Assembly (NCBI GenBank): GCA_963977135.1
Contig: CAXBNN010000002.1
Coordinates: 124,001 to 188,000 of the forward strand
DNA length: 64,000 nucleotides
Source of the DNA: UBA2040 sp963977135
GTDB taxonomy: Bacteria; Bacteroidota; Bacteroidia; Flavobacteriales_D; Crocinitomicaceae
Direction: 5' to 3'
The notes beneath the pieces are model-generated. The model was not told where the DNA came from and did not search any database. It saw nothing but the letters and a program-made list of their open reading frames with translations. This document shows, in pieces, positions 1-8,847 of this stretch (position 1 is the first letter of the stretch; each line of letters starts with the position of its first letter). Both the position numbers and the translations under genes were made by a program.

Positions 1-400
1 CAAAGAGCACGTCGTAAGCAACACAGTTAGGGTTTTTTATTCGCAAATCATGTTTTACCCTAGAAGCTAAACTGGGAAGAATATCAGTTTGTAATTTGTT
101 ATGAGCAACATTTCCAAAATTGTGCGCGAAAATTATATAGTCAAGGGTTTCAGGATCAATATTCGCATCTCCAATAGCAATTTTTGAAGCAATTGTTGCA
201 ATATCCGATGTCTCAAGCCCTTTATTTACATACCTTCTTTCCTGAATTCCCGTGATTTCTAAAAACTTTTGAGCAATAATCTCATTGGGATATGGAAAAG
301 AGGTGCCATCTTCATTTTTAAATTCATGTTTGGCAAAGTCTTGATTGGTAACGATTTCAGTAGGAATATACGACCCAGTACCTGTTATTTTAATGGACAT
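1..400 (-). CDS. 3-oxoacyl-ACP synthase III (FabH) family protein, N-terminal part
   Basis: Partial gene that runs off the left edge; the 133 N-terminal residues are visible, beginning with MSIKITGTGSYIPTEIVTN from an ATG at 400-398. The opening (G-T-G-S-Y-I-P), the GIQERRYV segment near residue 52 and the NPNCVAYDVLF segment just before the edge are characteristic of thiolase-fold condensing enzymes of the FabH/KASIII group. The catalytic Cys-His-Asn residues are not reached, or lie right at the edge. Family members condense an acyl-CoA starter with malonyl-ACP; Bacteroidota carry several paralogues, some used for secondary lipids or polyenes, so the substrate is unknown. The gene is divergent from the T9SS-sorted protein. 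Confidence 0.85.
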   Translation of the reverse strand, partial: MSIKITGTGSYIPTEIVTNQDFAKHEFKNEDGTSFPYPNEIIAQKFLEITGIQERRYVNKGLETSDIATIASKIAIGDANIDPETLDYIIFAHNFGNVAHNKLQTDILPSLASRVKHDLRIKNPNCVAYDVLF

Positions 401-419
401 AATTTTTATTTTGCTTGAA

Positions 420-452
420 AAATATAGCGTTTATATCAAATATAGCGTTTAT
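420..452. repeat. 15-bp direct repeat, period 18 bp
   Basis: The word AAATATAGCGTTTAT occurs at 420-434 and again at 438-452. It lies in the divergent gap between the FabH-like gene and the secreted T9SS-sorted protein, upstream of the preferred start of the latter. It could be an operator or simply a slippage duplication. Confidence 0.6.
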
Positions 453-504
453 CACATTGGTAATCACAGAAATAATAATTCAATATCTTTATCAAAATTT
501 TGAT

Positions 505-1608
505 TTGAAGTATCTATTTTTCTTTTCGCTTGTTTTTTCGACGGCTTTTGGTCAGCAAATAACACAAATCGTTGCTCTTGATCCTTCTTTGAGCGAAAGC
601 TCAGGAATTCTATACCTCAATCAAAAGATTATAACCCACAATGATTCGCAAGGAGCAGCAGCATTATATGAAGTAGATAGTCTTACCGGACAAATATCAC
701 GAACGGTTGTAATTGCCAATGCTTCGAACAATGATTGGGAAGATTTAGCCTATGACAATAACTTTATTTATATAGGTGACTTCGGTAATAATTCAGGAAA
801 TCGAACCGATTTAAAAATTTACCGAATCAGTTTAACGGATTATTGGAACACACCAAACGACACTGTTTTTGCAGATACAATCCGATTTTCTTATGCCGCT
901 CAAACTAATTTCTCTTCTCAACAAAATTCTACGAATTGGGATTGTGAAGCGATGACAATAATTGGAGATAGTATCTATTTATTTTCAAAAAATTGGATCA
1001 ATCAAAAAACATACGTTTATACTTTCCCAAAGGATATAGGAAATTATTCATTAGCCGTCAGAGATAGTTTGCCAATACAAGGACTTATTACCTCCGCCGA
1101 TTTCAATATTTTCTCAAATCGACTTGCATTGGTCGGGTATACACCGACTGGTCCGTTTATAGTAGAAATGGATTGGAATGCTAATGTTCCTATTTCCCAA
1201 ATCAGTAGAAATAGATATACTGTGACCGTTCCGAATTCAATACAAGTGGAGGCGATTGTCTCAATTTCAGAAAATCAATATTATTTAACTGCCGAAAATT
1301 TTGGTGGAAGTGAGTCGAGTTTACTTCGTTTAGTTGGTAAAAATGGGAGTCTTATGATTGACGAAAGAATAATAGAGGAAGTGGTCATTTTTCCAAATCC
1401 TACAGAAGAAAAATTTACGATTCAAATTCCAAAAGCATTAAACAACATAAATATTGAAATCTACGGATTGAATGGTCAATTGATTTCAACTAAAAGTTTC
1501 GAAAATGAAACTGAAATTGAAATTGATGCACCCATATCTTCAGGGATCTATCTTGTTAAGATAGAATCAGGTAATCAAACACGAACGGAGATATTAATCG
1601 TTCAATAA
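505..1608 (+). CDS. Secreted protein with type IX secretion C-terminal sorting domain
   Basis: 367 aa using a TTG start at 505, which gives a clean signal peptide (MKYLFFFSLVFSTAFGQ). A longer in-frame reading from TTG 415 would place an odd Ile-rich stretch and a duplicated IAFI segment ahead of the signal, so it is less likely. The body is beta-rich and resembles a beta-propeller (repeated D-x-L-x-G-Q and W-D-C-E-A segments) but I cannot name the fold. The last 75 or so residues (VVIFPNPTEEKFTI ... GLNGQLI ... SGIYLVKI) are a type A sorting domain, recognised by the T9SS, which exports the protein across the outer membrane and cleaves the domain. No function is assigned to the mature part. 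Confidence 0.85.
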   Translation: MKYLFFFSLVFSTAFGQQITQIVALDPSLSESSGILYLNQKIITHNDSQGAAALYEVDSLTGQISRTVVIANASNNDWEDLAYDNNFIYIGDFGNNSGNRTDLKIYRISLTDYWNTPNDTVFADTIRFSYAAQTNFSSQQNSTNWDCEAMTIIGDSIYLFSKNWINQKTYVYTFPKDIGNYSLAVRDSLPIQGLITSADFNIFSNRLALVGYTPTGPFIVEMDWNANVPISQISRNRYTVTVPNSIQVEAIVSISENQYYLTAENFGGSESSLLRLVGKNGSLMIDERIIEEVVIFPNPTEEKFTIQIPKALNNINIEIYGLNGQLISTKSFENETEIEIDAPISSGIYLVKIESGNQTRTEILIVQ

Positions 1609-1614
1609 AATCGG

Positions 1615-2736
1615 CTAGCCTATTTTGCGAATCTGCTTGAAAGTGATCCCCAAGTTTCGCTCATAGTATCGAATGTGTTTGATTTCATTCGGATTCACCA
1701 AAACCAAAGACAAGCCTTCTTTACCAGCTCGAGCTGTTCGACCACTGCGATGAGTATAATATTCTTCGCTTTCCGGCAATTGATAATGGGCAACATAAGC
1801 CAAATCGCTTACATCGATTCCTCTTGCTGCTAAATCCGTTGCGACTAAAATTTGTGCATTGCCATTTTTGAAAGCACGCATTGCTTTATCTCGTTCTTTT
1901 TGTGTTAAATCTCCGTGAATGCAATCGGCTGATATATTCTTGGCAAGTAATTGTTTGGTTAATCTTTGAGTAGCAGCTTTTGTTCTGCAAAAAATCAATC
2001 CTTGTTTTTTATGCTCCGATTGAATCAACGATAACAAAGCATGCATTTTCTCATTGTCCTCGCATACAAGGTAACTATGAGAAATTTGAGCATTTACAAC
2101 ATTTCGTTTACTTACTTTAATATTATGAGCATCCGGCGAAAGGTGTTTTTTTACGATATCTTGAATACCTTCAGGCATAGTTGCTGAAAACAACCATTTA
2201 TTTTCTAAGCCATGCAACATTGTTAGGATTTCATCCAACTCAACTTTGAAACCCATACTGAGCATTTCGTCCGCTTCATCTAAAACAATTGTTTTCACTT
2301 TACGAATGTCTATTGCTTTTCTGTGAACTAAATCAATTAATCTTCCAGGTGTTGCAACTACAATATGCGTTGGACGCGACAAGGCACTAATTTGAAGATC
2401 TATTTTCTCTCCGCCATAAACGGCTTCAACAAAAATTTTCTCAGTGTATTTCGTGAATTTGAACAATTGTTTTGCCACTTGTTGACCCAACTCTCTGGTA
2501 GGGCAAAGGATTAACGCTTGAATTTCGTTTTCGTTGGTATCGATTTTCGCCAATAAAGGCAATCCGTAAGCGGCTGTTTTGCCTGTGCCAGTTTGAGCCT
2601 GTCCAACTAAATCCAAATTAGTTTCCAACAAAAGAGGAATTACTTTAGCTTGAATCTCTGTAGGAGTAATAATGTTTAATTCATTAAGGCCTTTGATGTA
2701 GTTCGGGTGTATGCCCAATTGTACGAAATTTTTCAC
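1615..2736 (-). CDS. DEAD-box ATP-dependent RNA helicase
   Basis: 373 aa from a GTG at 2736. The longer reading from TTG 2757 would start inside a -7 promoter box, so the GTG is preferred. Motifs in order: Q-motif region (TPTEIQ), Walker A AQTGTGKT near residue 48, PTRELG, DEAD, SAT, then the second RecA domain with ARGID and HRSGRTARAG. It unwinds RNA duplexes using ATP. The protein stops right after the second RecA domain and lacks the basic or DbpA-type tail common in this group, so it is one of the shortest of its kind. It ends tail to tail with the T9SS protein, six bases apart. Confidence 0.92.
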   Translation of the reverse strand: MKNFVQLGIHPNYIKGLNELNIITPTEIQAKVIPLLLETNLDLVGQAQTGTGKTAAYGLPLLAKIDTNENEIQALILCPTRELGQQVAKQLFKFTKYTEKIFVEAVYGGEKIDLQISALSRPTHIVVATPGRLIDLVHRKAIDIRKVKTIVLDEADEMLSMGFKVELDEILTMLHGLENKWLFSATMPEGIQDIVKKHLSPDAHNIKVSKRNVVNAQISHSYLVCEDNEKMHALLSLIQSEHKKQGLIFCRTKAATQRLTKQLLAKNISADCIHGDLTQKERDKAMRAFKNGNAQILVATDLAARGIDVSDLAYVAHYQLPESEEYYTHRSGRTARAGKEGLSLVLVNPNEIKHIRYYERNLGITFKQIRKIG

Positions 2737-2754
2737 TGCTTTTATTTTGAGGCA

Positions 2755-2762
2755 CAAAGGTA
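2755..2762 (-). promoter_or_regulatory. -7 promoter box for the DEAD-box helicase
   Basis: Minus-strand TACCTTTG fits the Bacteroidetes -7 consensus TAnnTTTG exactly and lies about 20 bases ahead of the GTG start. No TTG (-33) is seen at the expected 19-base spacing. Its position excludes the TTG start at 2757. Confidence 0.5.
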
Positions 2763-2851
2763 CGCTTTTAAAGACTTATTCGCATTGAACTTTTCTATTT
2801 CAAATATTTGGACTATTTTTTGTGAGAATTAATTTGATAAAGATCCTAAAA

Positions 2852-3304
2852 ATGAAAAATACACTTTTTGCCATATTAACAATTACACTTCTTTCTTGCG
2901 GAGGAGCAAAAGAAATAAATGAGACCAGCACACCCGCTGAGGAACCCATTGATGTTGAATTCAATATTTTAATCAATGATATTTGGGTCGCCGAAACCAT
3001 CTTAGGTGAACGATTTGAACCAAATGGGAATAAAATGCCGCAATTGGAATTTCAAGTAAAAGAAAACCGATTTGGTGGAAACGATGGTTGCAACAGTTTA
3101 GGAGGTTCTTTAAAGAAATTAGACAATGAAAATCTAGTTTTTGGCCCAATAATGGCAACAAAAATGGCGTGCCCCGATATGGAGGTTTCACGTCAATTTA
3201 ACCAAGCGCTTTCAGAGACCCAAAAATATCGAATAATGAAATTAAGACTCTACCTTATGGACTCAGAGGGAAATGATTTGATGGTACTTAAAAAAGTAGA
3301 TTGA
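2852..3304 (+). CDS. META domain lipoprotein
   Basis: 150 aa from the ATG at 2852, which begins a lipoprotein signal (MKNTLFAILTITLLSC; lipobox LLSC, Cys-16). An upstream in-frame ATG at 2822 would only add ten residues before the signal. The mature part carries a META/HslJ-like domain: a W-x-x-E-T-I-L-G opening near residue 46, the G-G-N-D-G-C-N-S-L-G-G core near residue 75, and P-I-M-A-T-K-M-A-C-P-D. Members are exported lipoproteins of unknown biochemical role, linked in E. coli HslJ to novobiocin resistance and heat shock. It is a single gene with no obvious operon partner. Confidence 0.85.
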   Translation: MKNTLFAILTITLLSCGGAKEINETSTPAEEPIDVEFNILINDIWVAETILGERFEPNGNKMPQLEFQVKENRFGGNDGCNSLGGSLKKLDNENLVFGPIMATKMACPDMEVSRQFNQALSETQKYRIMKLRLYLMDSEGNDLMVLKKVD

Positions 3305-3366
3305 TTTTTAATTTTAACACTTTCATATTATTTTTCAATGTATTATTGCTCATCTATAAATAACAG

Positions 3367-3939
3367 ATGAAAAATAAATTAATTGCCTTAACTTTTTCTG
3401 TCTTCAGCCTTTTTTCAACTAATGCTCAACTAGAAAAAGGCTCAATGCTTATTGGAGGAAGTGGAGCTTTTGGAGCTTCGGCTGGTGGAAATGGCAGCGG
3501 ATACATATTTAATCTTTACCCAAGTGCTGGCTATTTTGTTTTAAACAAATTTGCAGTGGGTGCAGAAGTAGGCTTTTTAAGTCAAGTTAATAATTTTGGA
3601 AATTTCACATCAAGGTATAATGCAATATCTTTTTCACCTTTCGCTAGGTATTACTTTTTAAAACAAGAATCTAAAGTAAACATCTTTGCGCAAGCTGGAA
3701 TTGCTATAGCTTATTACAATTCTACATATGCCCAATCAACAACTAATGACATAGTCACGATTCCAAATGTAAAAGCGGGAGTTGCTTATTTCATTCGCCC
3801 TCAAGTGGCTCTTGAAGCGGCAATTAATGTTCGCTGGAATCCTAATGTTCCAATTATCAATCCCAACGACCAAATTTATGGTAGTATTGGTTTTCAAATC
3901 CATTTGAATAAAAGAGTAAAAGAAACTAGTGGCATCTAA
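3367..3939 (+). CDS. Small outer-membrane beta-barrel protein
   Basis: 190 aa with a cleavable signal peptide (MKNKLIALTFSVFSLFSTNAQ). The mature protein alternates short hydrophobic and aromatic strands with Gly/Asn turns (GYFVLNKFAVGAEVGFLS, YYFLKQESKVNIFAQAGIA) and ends in a strand close to the C-terminus, as in eight-stranded OmpW/OmpX-like barrels of Bacteroidota. No catalytic signature is visible. It sits alone, about 60 bases after the META lipoprotein and about 100 bases before the OmpA gene. Function unknown; a porin-like or structural role is an inference from the fold. Confidence 0.75.
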   Translation: MKNKLIALTFSVFSLFSTNAQLEKGSMLIGGSGAFGASAGGNGSGYIFNLYPSAGYFVLNKFAVGAEVGFLSQVNNFGNFTSRYNAISFSPFARYYFLKQESKVNIFAQAGIAIAYYNSTYAQSTTNDIVTIPNVKAGVAYFIRPQVALEAAINVRWNPNVPIINPNDQIYGSIGFQIHLNKRVKETSGI

Positions 3940-4045
3940 TTAAATAGGGCAATTTGTCATTTGTTAATCGAATGATTATCAATAGGAATTGAATTTCGAA
4001 CGATTTTTTTTTTTATATTTGATTGAATTCAATTTCTGAAAGCCC

Positions 4046-4960
4046 ATGACGAAGAAAATACTTTACCTTATCGGAATTCTTATTACGATTGCTGTTGGTA
4101 CTTATTTTTATTGGCTTTATTGCTGCAGTATATGTTGCCAAACCAAGGAAATTATTTTACCAGCTGATAATCAAACGGGCGAAGTTCGAGCAATTGAACT
4201 AAACGGATTTAATTTGAATACTGAAGGCATCGATTTTACATGTGCCAAAAACTTCAACTTCTCTAAGGATCAGTTTAATAGATTGTTGCCAATAAATGAC
4301 TCAATTCAACTCGGTGTTAAAAAATTGAGTGACTTCCTTTATAAATCCCCAGATCAAAAAGTTGTCGTTACGGGATTTGCGATGATGTCTGAAGAAAATA
4401 CCTCAGCTTATCCGAATCTTGGTCTTGCCAGAGCAAATGATGTTAAAAATTTCATGGTAGAAAATGGAATTTCTGCCGGACAAATAAAAATTCAAGGCGA
4501 AGTGGTTGATGACTTGATTACTCGGCGAGACGTTATTATTGGTCCTGTGGACTTTGGCTTCATAAGTAAAAAAGTCGACGAAGGCGAAGGCGTGAATTGG
4601 AATGAATTGAAAAGTGAACTGAATAGTGATCCTTTGCAATTGAATTTTAGTTCAGGTGAAGCAAAAATTGAATTGTCGGAAGATCAACGTAAAAAAATTG
4701 CTGATATATCTAGTTATTTGGACAATGTAGAGGGGTCTAGCCTTCGAATCATTGGTCACACTGACAATCAAGGAAATCGAGAAGACAATACTCGATTAGG
4801 ATTGGAAAGAGCGGAATTTGCAAAAAATTATCTCAGTCGAAATGGTGTTAACCCAGCTCGGATTGACATTGATTCAAAGGGTCCAGACGAACCAATTGAA
4901 AGTAATAGCAGTGCGGAAGGTCGAGCAAAAAATAGACGAACCGTTGTTTTGTTGAAATAA
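4046..4960 (+). CDS. Membrane-anchored OmpA-family protein with two OmpA-like domains
   Basis: 304 aa. An uncleaved N-terminal membrane segment (residues 5-25, followed by a CCSICC cysteine cluster) anchors a periplasmic part. Residues about 85-165 look like a degenerate OmpA/MotB domain (VVVTGFAM ... LGLARANDVKNFM). Residues about 200-304 form a full one, with IIGHTDNQGNREDNTRLGLE and the terminal AEGRAKNRRTVVLL, which normally binds peptidoglycan. The next gene starts 22 bases downstream and both are probably co-transcribed up to the terminator at 5601. Tethering the inner membrane to the cell wall is inferred from the domains. Confidence 0.85.
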   Translation: MTKKILYLIGILITIAVGTYFYWLYCCSICCQTKEIILPADNQTGEVRAIELNGFNLNTEGIDFTCAKNFNFSKDQFNRLLPINDSIQLGVKKLSDFLYKSPDQKVVVTGFAMMSEENTSAYPNLGLARANDVKNFMVENGISAGQIKIQGEVVDDLITRRDVIIGPVDFGFISKKVDEGEGVNWNELKSELNSDPLQLNFSSGEAKIELSEDQRKKIADISSYLDNVEGSSLRIIGHTDNQGNREDNTRLGLERAEFAKNYLSRNGVNPARIDIDSKGPDEPIESNSSAEGRAKNRRTVVLLK

Positions 4961-4982
4961 TTAACCAGAAAAAAACAAGAAC

Positions 4983-5576
4983 ATGAGCAGTACACTTTGT
5001 ATAATTATCCCAGCTATCGTTGGTATTATCTGTGGAATTTTAGGATACTTGATTGGCCGAATGGCGTGGAATGGAACTGAAGGTGGAAAAGCCTCAACAT
5101 TAAAAGCTGAATTGGCCGCTTGTCATTCTAAAACTAATCATCTATCTGAGAAAATAGAAACTTTGGAAGGTGAACTTGCTGTAAGCAAATCTAGAACTTC
5201 AGCGGCCGCGTCAAGCGCGTCGGGCACTATGATGACATCAGCTTCACCCGTAGCAGAGAAATCTGCCTCATCAGGCTCTTTTGACGCGGCTGCAGCTAAA
5301 GCGGCAATCGGAAAAAAAGTGGTTCAGGATGATTTAAAGATAATTGAAGGTATAGGCCCTAAAATTGCAGATTTGTTTATCGCTGCTGGCATAAAGACTT
5401 GGAAAGATTTATCTGAAACATCCCTTGAAAAGGCTAAATCCATGCTTGATGCCGCAGGAGATCGCTATTCAATTCACAATCCTGGCACATGGGCTCGACA
5501 AGCGAAAATGATGCATGAGGGAAAGTGGAAAGAATTGAAAACATGGCAAGATACTTTAGACGGTGGAAAAGAATAA
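4983..5576 (+). CDS. Membrane protein with C-terminal helix-hairpin-helix-like domain
   Basis: 197 aa. One N-terminal transmembrane segment (IIIPAIVGIICGILGYLIG) is followed by a coiled-coil stretch, a Ser/Ala-rich linker (residues about 70-105) and a C-terminal domain beginning DDLKIIEGIGPKIADLF. The G-I-G-P-K-I hairpin is the helix-hairpin-helix motif of DUF4332/ribosomal-L21-like domains, usually associated with nucleic-acid binding. It is the partner of the OmpA gene just upstream. With the N-terminus in the membrane, the side of the C-domain (cytoplasm or periplasm) cannot be decided by eye. Function unknown. Confidence 0.75.
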   Translation: MSSTLCIIIPAIVGIICGILGYLIGRMAWNGTEGGKASTLKAELAACHSKTNHLSEKIETLEGELAVSKSRTSAAASSASGTMMTSASPVAEKSASSGSFDAAAAKAAIGKKVVQDDLKIIEGIGPKIADLFIAAGIKTWKDLSETSLEKAKSMLDAAGDRYSIHNPGTWARQAKMMHEGKWKELKTWQDTLDGGKE

Positions 5577-5600
5577 TATTGGAAACAAATAACCTATGGA

Positions 5601-5632
5601 AAAGCTCGAAAATTATTTCGAGCTTTTTTCTT
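5601..5632 (+). terminator. Rho-independent terminator after the OmpA/HhH pair
   Basis: Perfect 11-bp stem AAAGCTCGAAA (5601-5611) with TTTCGAGCTTT (5616-5626), a four-base loop and a following T-rich run. Confidence 0.85.
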
Positions 5633-5685
5633 TTAGAATAGGTTTCTATTGGTCTGAAATCCTTCTCTATCCGAGGTAAATTTTA

Positions 5686-5693
5686 TATCTTCG
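5686..5693 (+). promoter_or_regulatory. Probable -7 box for pheT
   Basis: TATCTTCG matches TAnnTTTG except for one C, 25 bases before the pheT ATG and after the terminator. There is no good -33 TTG at 19-base spacing. Confidence 0.35.
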
Positions 5694-5717
5694 TCGCTTC
5701 AAAATACAGCATAAAAA

Positions 5718-8147
5718 ATGAAGGTTTCCTATAATTGGCTCAAACAATATTTGAATACAAATTTAACACCTGACGAAATGTCGGAAATCCTTACTGATAC
5801 AGGCTTGGAAGTTGAAGGATGTGAAAAAATTGAAGCTGTAAAAGGTGGATTAGAGGGAGTTGTTGTTGGTGAAGTTTTAACATGCATAAAACATACCGAT
5901 GCGGACAAGTTGAACGTTACAACCGTTAATATAGGAACTAAGGAACCTCTTCAAATCGTATGCGGAGCGCCTAATGTTACTTCAGGACAAAAAGTAATCG
6001 TTGCAACCGTTGGATGCACGCTTTATCCAAATCCAGAGGAACCTTTCAAAATTAAGGCTGCCAAAATTCGTGGTGTGGAATCTTTTGGAATGATTTGCGC
6101 TGAAGATGAATTGGGACTTGGTCAATCGCACGACGGAATTTTAGTTTTACCTCAAGATTCCGAGGTTGGTTTACCTGCTGCTAAATATTTTGATCTAGAG
6201 GATGATTATTCTATTGAAATTGGCTTAACACCTAATCGTGCTGATGCCATGGGACATATTGGTGTTGCTCGAGATCTTGCAGCATATTTGACTGTTCACA
6301 ACTCCAAACATGAAATAATTTGGCCCTCGGTTGACGGTTTTAAAGTAACCGGTAACCAAAAAGTAAATATAATAGTTGAAGACCAATTGGCTTGTCCAAA
6401 ATATTCGGGAACTACAATTACTAGTGTGAAAGTTCAAGCTTCACCTGCTTGGTTACAAAAGCGTTTACGCGCTGTAGGCATGAGTCCAATAAATAATGTT
6501 GTCGATGTTACCAATTTCGTAATGATGGAATTAGGAACACCACTTCATGCCTTTGATTTACAGAAAGTTGGGAGCGAAATTGTTGTAAAAAGAGCCACGG
6601 AAGGTCAAAAATTTGTCACCCTGGATGGAACGGAGAGAATTCTTTCTTCTGAAGACCAAATGATAACCAATGGAAAAGAAAATCTTTGTTTAGCGGGTGT
6701 TTTCGGTGGAATTGATTCTGGCATAAGCAATGAAAGTACCGCTGTTTTCCTAGAATCTGCTTACTTTGAACCAGTTGTAACGCGTAAAATGGCTCGTCGA
6801 CATGGATTGAATACAGATGCTAGTTTTCGTTTTGAAAGAGGCGTGGATCCAGATTTGACTTTGTTTGCATTAAAACGTGCGGCACTTCTTATTCAAGAAA
6901 TAGCTGGTGGTGAAATCGCAATGGAACCTTTAGTTGTTTCTGGAGAGAACATTTCTCACAATCCGTTGGTTTTTTCTAATCAGCGTTGTCTAGATTTGAT
7001 TGGAACCAACATTCCGAATACAACAATTGATGCCATTTTGGAAGCCTTGGATATAAATATTAAAGAGCGAAATGGTGATCTTTTAACACTTCAAGTGCCA
7101 GCATATCGTGTAGATGTGACTCGCGAAGCGGATGTTATTGAAGAAATTTTACGAATCTATGGCTTCAACAGAGTTCCTCTTCCTGACAAATTAAACACTT
7201 CAATGCCTAAATTTGAGAAACCAAATGTTGAGCATTGGAAAAATTCTATCAGCGAAATGTTGGTTGGTATGGGTTTCTCAGAAATGCTAAACAATTCCCT
7301 TACCTCTTCAAAATACGTCGAAAAATTAGGTGGCGAAGTTTTGTCGAATGAGAGAAACGTTGAAATGTTGAATCCCTTGAGTCAAGAATTGAATGTGATG
7401 CGTCAGTCTATGCTGTTCTCTGCTTTAGAGGTTGTAGAATACAACCAAAACCGACAATCGCCAGATTTGAAATTATTCGAATTCGGAAAGACTTATCATA
7501 AATATGATAAATACGTCGAGAACCAACGCTTGAACATAGTTATTACGGGTGCTAAAGAACAGGTTTCTTGGAATGCCAGTAAAGACAACCAAAATTTTTA
7601 TGGAATAAAAGGAGTTGTTGAGGCGTTGGTTCAACGATTGGGCGTGATGCAATTAATGCAATACAAACCTCTTAAGAATAGCCTTCTTCAAGATGGAGCT
7701 CAAGTATTCATTTTGAAGCAAAAGATTGGTGAAATTGGTTGGATAAATAAAGGTTTGAAAAAATCATTCGGTTTGCGAGAAGATGTATTTGTCGCTGATT
7801 TAGATTGGGATGCATTATTTGCTAGTCTTAAGTTATCTAAAACTGTGTACAAGGAATTACCGAAAACGTTCGCTACACGTCGAGATTTCTCTTTACTTGT
7901 CGATACAAAAGTTGCATTCTCGGATATTGAAGAGGTTGCCAAAAACTGTGATAAGAAGATTCTCCGTTCCGTTGGTCTTTTCGATGTTTATGAGGGAAAG
8001 AATATGGAAGCGGGTAAAAAATCGTATGCAGTTTCGTTTATGTTTCAAGATGATAATCAAACACTGAAAGATCAGCAAGTTGATCAGGTTATGGATAAAA
8101 TTCGTGTTTCATTAGAAAATAATCTAGGCGCTGAATTAAGAAAATAA
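5718..8147 (+). CDS. pheT: Phenylalanine--tRNA ligase beta subunit
   Basis: 809 aa, the normal full length for bacterial PheT. Domains in order: N-terminal tRNA-binding OB fold (residues about 40-150, VVVGEVLTC ... KIRGVESFGMICAEDELGLG), B3/B4 editing region (LTPNRADAMGH; PLHAFDL), B5 domain, catalytic-like core contacting the alpha subunit, and the C-terminal FDX-ACB anticodon-binding domain (from about 715, TFATRRDFSLLVD). With PheS it forms the alpha2-beta2 enzyme that charges tRNA-Phe; the beta subunit also hydrolyses mischarged Tyr-tRNA. pheS is not in the window, so the two genes are unlinked here. It is followed by the biotin genes after about 50 bases. Confidence 0.97.
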   Translation: MKVSYNWLKQYLNTNLTPDEMSEILTDTGLEVEGCEKIEAVKGGLEGVVVGEVLTCIKHTDADKLNVTTVNIGTKEPLQIVCGAPNVTSGQKVIVATVGCTLYPNPEEPFKIKAAKIRGVESFGMICAEDELGLGQSHDGILVLPQDSEVGLPAAKYFDLEDDYSIEIGLTPNRADAMGHIGVARDLAAYLTVHNSKHEIIWPSVDGFKVTGNQKVNIIVEDQLACPKYSGTTITSVKVQASPAWLQKRLRAVGMSPINNVVDVTNFVMMELGTPLHAFDLQKVGSEIVVKRATEGQKFVTLDGTERILSSEDQMITNGKENLCLAGVFGGIDSGISNESTAVFLESAYFEPVVTRKMARRHGLNTDASFRFERGVDPDLTLFALKRAALLIQEIAGGEIAMEPLVVSGENISHNPLVFSNQRCLDLIGTNIPNTTIDAILEALDINIKERNGDLLTLQVPAYRVDVTREADVIEEILRIYGFNRVPLPDKLNTSMPKFEKPNVEHWKNSISEMLVGMGFSEMLNNSLTSSKYVEKLGGEVLSNERNVEMLNPLSQELNVMRQSMLFSALEVVEYNQNRQSPDLKLFEFGKTYHKYDKYVENQRLNIVITGAKEQVSWNASKDNQNFYGIKGVVEALVQRLGVMQLMQYKPLKNSLLQDGAQVFILKQKIGEIGWINKGLKKSFGLREDVFVADLDWDALFASLKLSKTVYKELPKTFATRRDFSLLVDTKVAFSDIEEVAKNCDKKILRSVGLFDVYEGKNMEAGKKSYAVSFMFQDDNQTLKDQQVDQVMDKIRVSLENNLGAELRK

Positions 8148-8196
8148 TTATGAAATCAACAGTGATATCATTCACTAACGATTTAAAATAGATAAA

Positions 8197-8847
8197 GTGA
8201 ATTTATCAAAAACCCTTTTTATCTCAGGAATTTCAACTGACGTAGGCAAAACTGTGGTAAGCGCAATTTTAGCTGAAGCTTTAGAATCGAATTACTGGAA
8301 ACCTGTTCAGGCCGGTGATTTAGATAATTCCGATTCGCTGAAAATTAGACGTTATTGTTCTGAAAAAGTAACCATACTAGATGAGAGATTTCGTTTAAGC
8401 CAACCCATGTCGCCTCATGCTGCAGCAGAAATTGATCAAGTCAATATTGAAGTGGATGATTTTCAAACTCCCATGGTTGAAGGAAGTTTAGTTATAGAAG
8501 GTGCGGGTGGTTTAATGGTTCCATTAAATTCAAAGGGCTTACTAGTCGTTGATTTGATTCAAAAGAACAACTGGCCGGTCGTGCTTGTTTCTAGACATTA
8601 TTTGGGAAGCATAAATCACACGCTTTTATCCATTGAGGTATTGAAAAAAAGAAATATAGAGATTGCAGGAATCGTGTTTGTTGGTGACGAGAATAAATCA
8701 ACAGAATCTATAATTGCAAATAAAGGAGTTGTTGATATTTGGGGGAGAGTCCCTTTAGCGAATGAAGTTACGAGAGAATTTATTTCCGACCAAGCAAAAA
8801 TCTGGACGAATAATGAATTCCTGAAAAAATATAAAACAAAAATATAG
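8197..8847 (+). CDS. bioD: Dethiobiotin synthase
   Basis: 216 aa from a GTG start. P-loop ATPase with the Walker-A-like GISTDVGKT near residues 10-18, the KPVQAG substrate motif near 37-42 and EGAGGLMVP near residue 102. It closes the ureido ring of 7,8-diaminopelargonate using CO2 and ATP to make dethiobiotin. Its stop TAG overlaps the GTG start of bioA (TAGTG), so translation is probably coupled. bioF and bioB are not in the window. The pheT stop lies about 50 bases upstream, so readthrough from pheT is possible. Confidence 0.93.
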   Translation: MNLSKTLFISGISTDVGKTVVSAILAEALESNYWKPVQAGDLDNSDSLKIRRYCSEKVTILDERFRLSQPMSPHAAAEIDQVNIEVDDFQTPMVEGSLVIEGAGGLMVPLNSKGLLVVDLIQKNNWPVVLVSRHYLGSINHTLLSIEVLKKRNIEIAGIVFVGDENKSTESIIANKGVVDIWGRVPLANEVTREFISDQAKIWTNNEFLKKYKTKI

